This document shows positions 59,499-64,000 of a stretch of DNA of 64,000 nucleotides, piece after piece. Under the pieces are notes generated by a model. It was not told where the DNA came from, ran no database searches, and was given only the letters and a program-made list of their open reading frames with translations. Origin of the DNA: Edaphobacter lichenicola (lineage in GTDB: Bacteria; Acidobacteriota; Terriglobia; Terriglobales; Acidobacteriaceae). The translations under genes were made by a program, and so were the position numbers. Location: the NCBI RefSeq assembly GCF_014201315.1, contig NZ_JACHDY010000002.1, positions 1,054,001 to 1,118,000 of the forward strand, written 5' to 3'. Numbering within the stretch: the stretch's first letter is position 1; each line of letters opens with the position of its first letter.

Positions 59499-59780
59499 AT
59501 ACTGGGCTTTTACAGGGGTTTTTGGAAAAGACAGGTGTTTCGGAATGGTTTTTTGTGGTCAGTTTGTGGTGAATTGTATGGTAAACGTGGTCGCGAAACA
59601 GCATGTTTTTGACCTGCTGAAAAACAGGACACGGATTGTAACTTTATTTTGAGGGTTGGTTTGGAGTCCTTCAGAAGAACGTCCGAGGCATCAAGGGCAA
59701 TACCAATCCAGCTTATCGGGGTCAAGAGCATCACTTCGGTCTGATCGTGGGTTCCCCCCAAAGACGTATAAACAATGGCG
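59499..59780. other. GT-rich intergenic strip
   Basis: The + strand is G/T-rich with repeated GTGGT (TTTTGTGGTCAGTTTGTGGT, then AACGTGGTCG), the reverse complement of the ACCAC strips at 13.3 and 51.7 kb. No gene is seen. Confidence 0.5.
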
Positions 59781-59823
59781 AAGAGTAAAAGAGGCGCCCT
59801 TTTGGCGCCTCTTTTTTACTCTT
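59781..59823. terminator. Strong bidirectional terminator
   Basis: AAGAGTAAAAGAGGCGCC / GGCGCCTCTTTTTTACTCTT: a long stem with CTTTT loop and T-run, with A-run on the other side. Ends rsfS and the convergent receptor gene. Confidence 0.85.
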
Positions 59824-59836
59824 GGTGAATCGCTGA

Positions 59837-62800
59837 TTAGAACGTGAACTTGCCCCACAGGACGATGTTCCGACCATAGGTGAAGGGAGCATTTCCTGGC
59901 GTAGCTTGTCGAGCATTGGAACGGTTGAGGAAGTTAGGGCTGCCAATATCGGCCACGTTGGTGTCCAGAATACCTACATCGTTGTGGTTGCCGAGGTTCT
60001 GAACCTCGGCGCGAATGATAAAGGCTCCGCGATCAAGGTGCAGATACTTGGTGCCGAAGCCTTTTTCGACCGCGATGTTATTCGTGGTAGAACCGGGGTT
60101 CGAGAAGCTGTTGCGTCCGATCTCCTGGTGCAGGTTTTGATTCAGCGGCTGGTAGGGGATGAGCCACCGGACAGAACCTGGGGCGACCGGATTCAAAGAG
60201 CCGTCGCCATTGATTGCGGCGGCAACATCATAGTACGTTCCTGCCAGCGTCGGGTCGAAGTTGCCGCCGTCGATTGCGGCTGTAGCGATAGGAGCATGAA
60301 TGTTGCCGATAAGCGGACGATCGTTGAAGGCATTACCGTCGCCGTTCGTATCGAAACCTGCGATCTGCACTGTGCTGTAGCTTCCGGTCTGGAACTGCTC
60401 TACGCCAGAGATGGTCCAGTGGCGCGTCAGCGCACCCAAGGCCGCGTTGGCGAAGCTATTGCCACTTGAGAAGCCTGCGGGAGACCATACATAGGCAACT
60501 GAGACAAAATGACGATGATCATAAGCGGACGGCCCCCACTCCTGGGCAAAACCATTCGGACCCAGATCGGCCTGATAGGAAGTGTTGGGGTTTGCTCCTG
60601 TGGCGAAGATCTCCGAGGCGTTGTCCAGGCTCTTGCTGAAGACGTAGTTGGCGCTTATGAGCAAGCCATGCTGGAAGTTGTGAGTGTATTCCACCTGCGC
60701 TCCGTGATAGCTGGAGGAGGCGAAGTTTCCGCGAGCGTTGATAACACCGCGGGTGGGATTGAGACGCTCGCCACTGCCGTCCGGAGCAAAGTAGTTGTAC
60801 TGCTTGTTTGAGTAGAGTTTCTTTCCGAGGCTGCCAACATACCGCACGGCGATGAGATTCGATCCGCGAAGCTGGTGCTCGACTCCGAGGTTGAATTGGT
60901 AAGTGTAGGGGTTAACCAGGCCCTTCACTACGCTGGTAACCGAGGAGGTGGGACGAAGACGTGGGGTGATGGATGGGATCAGCGAGGTTGCGTTGGCGAG
61001 GCCGTTGCCTTGAGTGGAGACGAGCGTCCCTGAGACTGCATTTGGAGTCGCCTGGGCCGCGTTCACAACAAAGTTGCTGAAAGGACTGTCGTAGGAGACG
61101 CCAAAACCGCCCCGGACGACTGTTTTGCCTCCGCCAAACAGACCCTCGCCGTGAGGGGAATAAGCAAAGCCAAAACGCGGGGCGACGTTATTGGTATCGT
61201 TCTTTACCTTGATGACGGTGTTGATGGCCTGGTAGGGGTTGAACGGATCGATCGCCGGATAGGGTAGAGAGTTCTCCGGGTTGGTCAGGTAGTCATAGCG
61301 AATGCCAAGGTTCAGGGTTAGATCGGAGTTTACTTTAACATCGTCCTGTGCGAAGACACCGCTCCGCCAGCCGTGGGGATCAACCCGGGTGCTGCCGAAG
61401 GTCTTGGTGGCTGTGCCAGAGGGACCGAGCTGGTTCTGAAGGAAGTTACCGAGCGAACTAACACCACTCCCGCCTTTGTTGAACAGGAGCGTTCCCTTAG
61501 CGTTCAGAGAGACAACATCGGTTTCGATGGTTCTACCGATGTCAAAGCCGAATCGAAAAGTCTGATGGCCACGAGTGAGAGACACAGTGTCTTGTACCTG
61601 GTAGAGATCTTCGTGACGTCCCTGCGGGAAGTTTTGATCCGGCCCAAGAGAGGTTGCGCCGCCCGAGTCGACTGCTACGTTCGCGATGCTGAGGGTTGAT
61701 AGCGCATATAGGGGGTTCGCAAGCGTTGAGGAGGTAGGGGAGAAGAGAAAGCCAAGTCGGGTTTCAGAGCCTCGGAGCTCGTTGACTACATTTGGTCCGA
61801 AGACATGAGTCCAGGTTCCGGCACCAAGTTCAGACGGACCACCTTGCTGGGTATCGAAGCCGGGGAGCGCACTGCCATTGTTGAAGAAGTCCGGGCTCAA
61901 GCTTTGCCGATCATGAAGATACCGGAAGGAAAAGCTGTCCGCCGCGTGCGGCGCAAAGTCTATGCGATACGTCCACTGGGTGTCCGGGTTCGACTGCGGC
62001 GCATTCTGCCGCTGGAAGAAGCCTGTAGTCACGGTGCATCCCTGCGGACAGTTGTTCTGAACGCCGACGTTGATATTGGTGACGACTCCAGCGCTTGGAA
62101 AAGAGACGAAGTTGTTGAGATAGCTGCCATTGCTGAGATACTGATCGAGCAGAGCAACCTGTGGACCGCCGATAGCCTGCAGTTGGGCATATCCAGCAGC
62201 GTCGGGTAGCTCCAAACGGGTAGGAACTTCGTTCCCGTAGAGACGGGAGATCTGCAAGGCACCAAATGCAAAGAGTTTATCTTTGATAATAGGACCGCCT
62301 GCTGTAAAGCCATATTGGTGCTGATTGAATCGTGCCTTGTTGGGCGGGACATAGCCGTCAGGCGGCGGCCCATGCACAATGCCTTGCCGTGTGACGCCAT
62401 CGAGCGAGTCAAGACCTGATCCGGTGTAGCGCTCAAAGACGGAGCCGTGATACGTATTCGTGCCAGCCTTGGTTACGAGGTTGACAACTGCTCCGCCGGC
62501 GCGGCCATACTCGGCGGACGGCGTATTCGTGATCACCGTGACAGACTGAAAGATGTCAGGAATGTTCGGCTGGAAAGCCTGACCGCCGATACCGACATCG
62601 TTGATCTCTTGTCCATCGAGGAGATAGTTGTTTGCGCGAGGACGAGCTCCGTTCACCTCTATATTGACGCCGTTGGAAAAGCCGCTATTTTGGCTTACCG
62701 GCTGGACTCCGGGTACCGTCAGCGCAAGTTCAACGGGATTGAGAGTAAAGATGGGCAGGTCCTGAAGTTGACGTGTCGAGATCACGCCCGCGAGCTGACC

Positions 62801-63193
62801 GTTTTCGGTGTTGATACCACTATTCACGGCTTCGACCTGGACGGTATCGCTGACACCGCCGACTGTGAAGGTAGCGTCGAAGCTTGTCACGATGGACGCG
62901 TTGACTACAAGATCGTTCGTCTCAACCGTCTTGAAACCGCTGTGCTTCATTTGAACGCTGTACCGTCCGGGTGTGAGCGCCTCCAGACTGTAAGCGCCGT
63001 CGTTGCGGGAGATTGTGTTACGAATTTCGTGCGTGTCTTGATTTGTTACGATCACCTCAGCCCCCGAGACAACGGCCCCGGTTGAATCGCGAACTACCCC
63101 GGAAAGGATGCCTTTGCTGGTCTGCGCCTGGAGGATTCCTGAGGCAAAGATAAGGGCGGCAGGAGCGAAATAGCGGAAGTACTTCAAGGACAT
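59837..63193 (-). CDS. Oar-like TonB-dependent receptor 2
   Basis: A 1118-residue outer-membrane receptor. Signal peptide (ending LQAQT), carboxypeptidase-regulatory-like domain (LSGVVRDSTGAVVSGAEVIV, GAYSLEALTPGRYSVQMK), plug (STRQLQDLPIFTLNPVELAL, VNGARPRANNYLLDGQEIND, VTVITNTPSAEYGRAGGAVV) and barrel ending in a short terminal strand (FTYGRNIVLWGKFTF). Same architecture as receptor 1 but only distantly alike. ATG at 63193 with AGGAGAA seven bases upstream. It sits between rsfS and rlmH on the opposite strand. Confidence 0.93.
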   Translation of the reverse strand: MSLKYFRYFAPAALIFASGILQAQTSKGILSGVVRDSTGAVVSGAEVIVTNQDTHEIRNTISRNDGAYSLEALTPGRYSVQMKHSGFKTVETNDLVVNASIVTSFDATFTVGGVSDTVQVEAVNSGINTENGQLAGVISTRQLQDLPIFTLNPVELALTVPGVQPVSQNSGFSNGVNIEVNGARPRANNYLLDGQEINDVGIGGQAFQPNIPDIFQSVTVITNTPSAEYGRAGGAVVNLVTKAGTNTYHGSVFERYTGSGLDSLDGVTRQGIVHGPPPDGYVPPNKARFNQHQYGFTAGGPIIKDKLFAFGALQISRLYGNEVPTRLELPDAAGYAQLQAIGGPQVALLDQYLSNGSYLNNFVSFPSAGVVTNINVGVQNNCPQGCTVTTGFFQRQNAPQSNPDTQWTYRIDFAPHAADSFSFRYLHDRQSLSPDFFNNGSALPGFDTQQGGPSELGAGTWTHVFGPNVVNELRGSETRLGFLFSPTSSTLANPLYALSTLSIANVAVDSGGATSLGPDQNFPQGRHEDLYQVQDTVSLTRGHQTFRFGFDIGRTIETDVVSLNAKGTLLFNKGGSGVSSLGNFLQNQLGPSGTATKTFGSTRVDPHGWRSGVFAQDDVKVNSDLTLNLGIRYDYLTNPENSLPYPAIDPFNPYQAINTVIKVKNDTNNVAPRFGFAYSPHGEGLFGGGKTVVRGGFGVSYDSPFSNFVVNAAQATPNAVSGTLVSTQGNGLANATSLIPSITPRLRPTSSVTSVVKGLVNPYTYQFNLGVEHQLRGSNLIAVRYVGSLGKKLYSNKQYNYFAPDGSGERLNPTRGVINARGNFASSSYHGAQVEYTHNFQHGLLISANYVFSKSLDNASEIFATGANPNTSYQADLGPNGFAQEWGPSAYDHRHFVSVAYVWSPAGFSSGNSFANAALGALTRHWTISGVEQFQTGSYSTVQIAGFDTNGDGNAFNDRPLIGNIHAPIATAAIDGGNFDPTLAGTYYDVAAAINGDGSLNPVAPGSVRWLIPYQPLNQNLHQEIGRNSFSNPGSTTNNIAVEKGFGTKYLHLDRGAFIIRAEVQNLGNHNDVGILDTNVADIGSPNFLNRSNARQATPGNAPFTYGRNIVLWGKFTF

Positions 63194-63411
63194 TGGGATT
63201 CTCCTAGATGTTTGGGGCTCGGGAATTGCGTGAAAATGCGAGCGACACTAAATGCTATCTGCACGTGTATTGCCATTTCAAAAATCCCCGCTTCCATATG
63301 AAATGCAGTGTTTTAGCGATCAGTCTACGAAGATCTGTGAGAATACGAATTTACGAGCCCTAACTCTATGATTCTCGGAAGAAACGAATTCTGCAGCGTT
63401 GGTGCACAATA

Positions 63412-63867
63412 ATGAAGATCACGCTCTGCGCCATCACTCCTCGGCGTTCCCGGTCTAAAACTGATTCGAACGACCGCATGATTGAGGAATATGTCAAAAG
63501 GACTACCCGTCATTCACCATGCGAGTCGGAGCTTTTTGACAGCGAGGCTGCGTTACTGGACTGGGTGGACCGGCAGGCGGGGCGGACTCCAGCTTATGCG
63601 ATTCTGCTTGATAGTCGTGGGAAGGAATATAGCTCTGAAGAGTTTGCCGGTCAGATTGGGCGGCTTCGCGATGAGGGAACACAGCGGCTGGTGCTTGCGA
63701 TCGGGCCGGCGGACGGCTGGTCCCCGGAGGCGCGGCAGCGGGCGGATCTGCTTCTCTCTCTGGGTCGCATGACGCTGCCGCACCAACTGGCGCGGGTCGT
63801 GCTGGCGGAGCAGGTCTACCGCGCGTTTACCATCTTGGCCGGCCACCCGTATCACTCGGGGCACTGA
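63412..63867 (+). CDS. rlmH: 23S rRNA pseudouridine-1915 N3-methyltransferase RlmH
   Basis: A 151-residue SPOUT methyltransferase acting on 70S ribosomes. MKITLCAITPRR start, then YAILLDSRGKEYSSEEFA, LVLAIGPADGWS and the trefoil knot end SLGRMTLPHQLARVVLAEQV followed by YRAFTILAGHPYHSGH. Length is slightly below the usual 155. Usual neighbour of rsfS, from which it is separated here by receptor 2. Confidence 0.94.
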   Translation: MKITLCAITPRRSRSKTDSNDRMIEEYVKRTTRHSPCESELFDSEAALLDWVDRQAGRTPAYAILLDSRGKEYSSEEFAGQIGRLRDEGTQRLVLAIGPADGWSPEARQRADLLLSLGRMTLPHQLARVVLAEQVYRAFTILAGHPYHSGH

Positions 63868-64000
63868 CCTTTTGTTGGTTGTCGCTTGGGGCGGCGACAG
63901 GCACGATAGCTCTGACTTCGTCAGGCCGATGGCCCTACATGCGGATCGTCGATGCGGCCCCCTCGATTGAGATGCACTCGATGAAGCGTATACAGGAGCT
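63868..64000. other. Window end, no clear gene
   Basis: One frame stays open from before 63868 to the end of the window (with ATG at 63939) but has no ribosome site or recognisable sequence. A gene continuing beyond the window cannot be judged. Confidence 0.3.

Noticed and set aside
63939..64000. Open frame with ATG at the window end
   Set aside because: No ribosome site and only 20 codons visible.

Overview
The window looks like chromosome of an Acidobacteriota member of the class Terriglobia (Granulicella/Edaphobacter/Terriglobus-like). The pointers are two very long Oar-type TonB-dependent receptors with an N-terminal carboxypeptidase-regulatory-like domain, an LPS gene (lpxC), a probable hopanoid glycosyltransferase (hpnI-like), a CADD-type folate protein, MacB/FtsX-like permeases, high GC and frequent GTG/TTG starts. 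No phage, plasmid backbone, CRISPR array or tRNA was seen.

Layout. 1-13 kb: end of an aldo/keto-reductase-like gene, a secreted protein, a TetA-like MFS pump, a secreted beta-helix/malectin protein, a DUF2252 protein divergent from an AI-2E-family membrane protein with a long extra C-terminus, a CADD-like gene and an outer-membrane-protein/PAP2-lipoprotein pair. 12.8-21 kb: folK, lpxC, an M20 peptidase, maf, a hexose-6-phosphate mutarotase, a Tat-exported NIPSNAP protein, a divergent nucleoside hydrolase and secreted unknowns. 21-25 kb: TonB-dependent receptor 1. 25-39.6 kb: DNA glycosylase, isoaspartyl peptidase, poxB-like gene, CDP-alcohol phosphatidyltransferase, greA, mltG, a lipoprotein, DoxX-like protein, Gfo/Idh/MocA oxidoreductase, an alpha/beta hydrolase with a 12-bp coding repeat, alr, a VOC protein and a GDSL lipoprotein.

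39.7-44.8 kb is an accessory island of visibly lower GC. It holds a Y-family-polymerase-like remnant, a complete IS1595-family element (25-bp inverted repeats, 8-bp target duplication, passenger gene), a second IS1595-family transposase, two small ORFs convergent with the transposases, and a possibly truncated membrane protein. 45-51.5 kb: hpnI-like gene, two FtsX-like permeases without an ATPase, a secreted protein, a HigBA-like toxin-antitoxin module lying between direct repeats that carry the 5' end of rnpB, and rnpB itself. 51.9-64 kb: ruvA, a decayed chimeric Tat/thioredoxin gene, coaBC, an outer-membrane barrel protein, nadD, a methyltransferase, rsfS, TonB-dependent receptor 2 and rlmH.

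The most striking unexplained structure is a dispersed intergenic foldback repeat of about 110-220 bp. There are eight copies plus one remnant, mostly between convergent 3' ends. It has GTCCTGCCGGACGGGC-type ends, an inner CCCGTTGGTCG inverted repeat, and arms with their own small hairpins. Base composition also changes near 51.8 kb: the + strand is C-rich before it and G-rich after it regardless of gene direction, which suggests a replication-strand switch or a rearrangement boundary.
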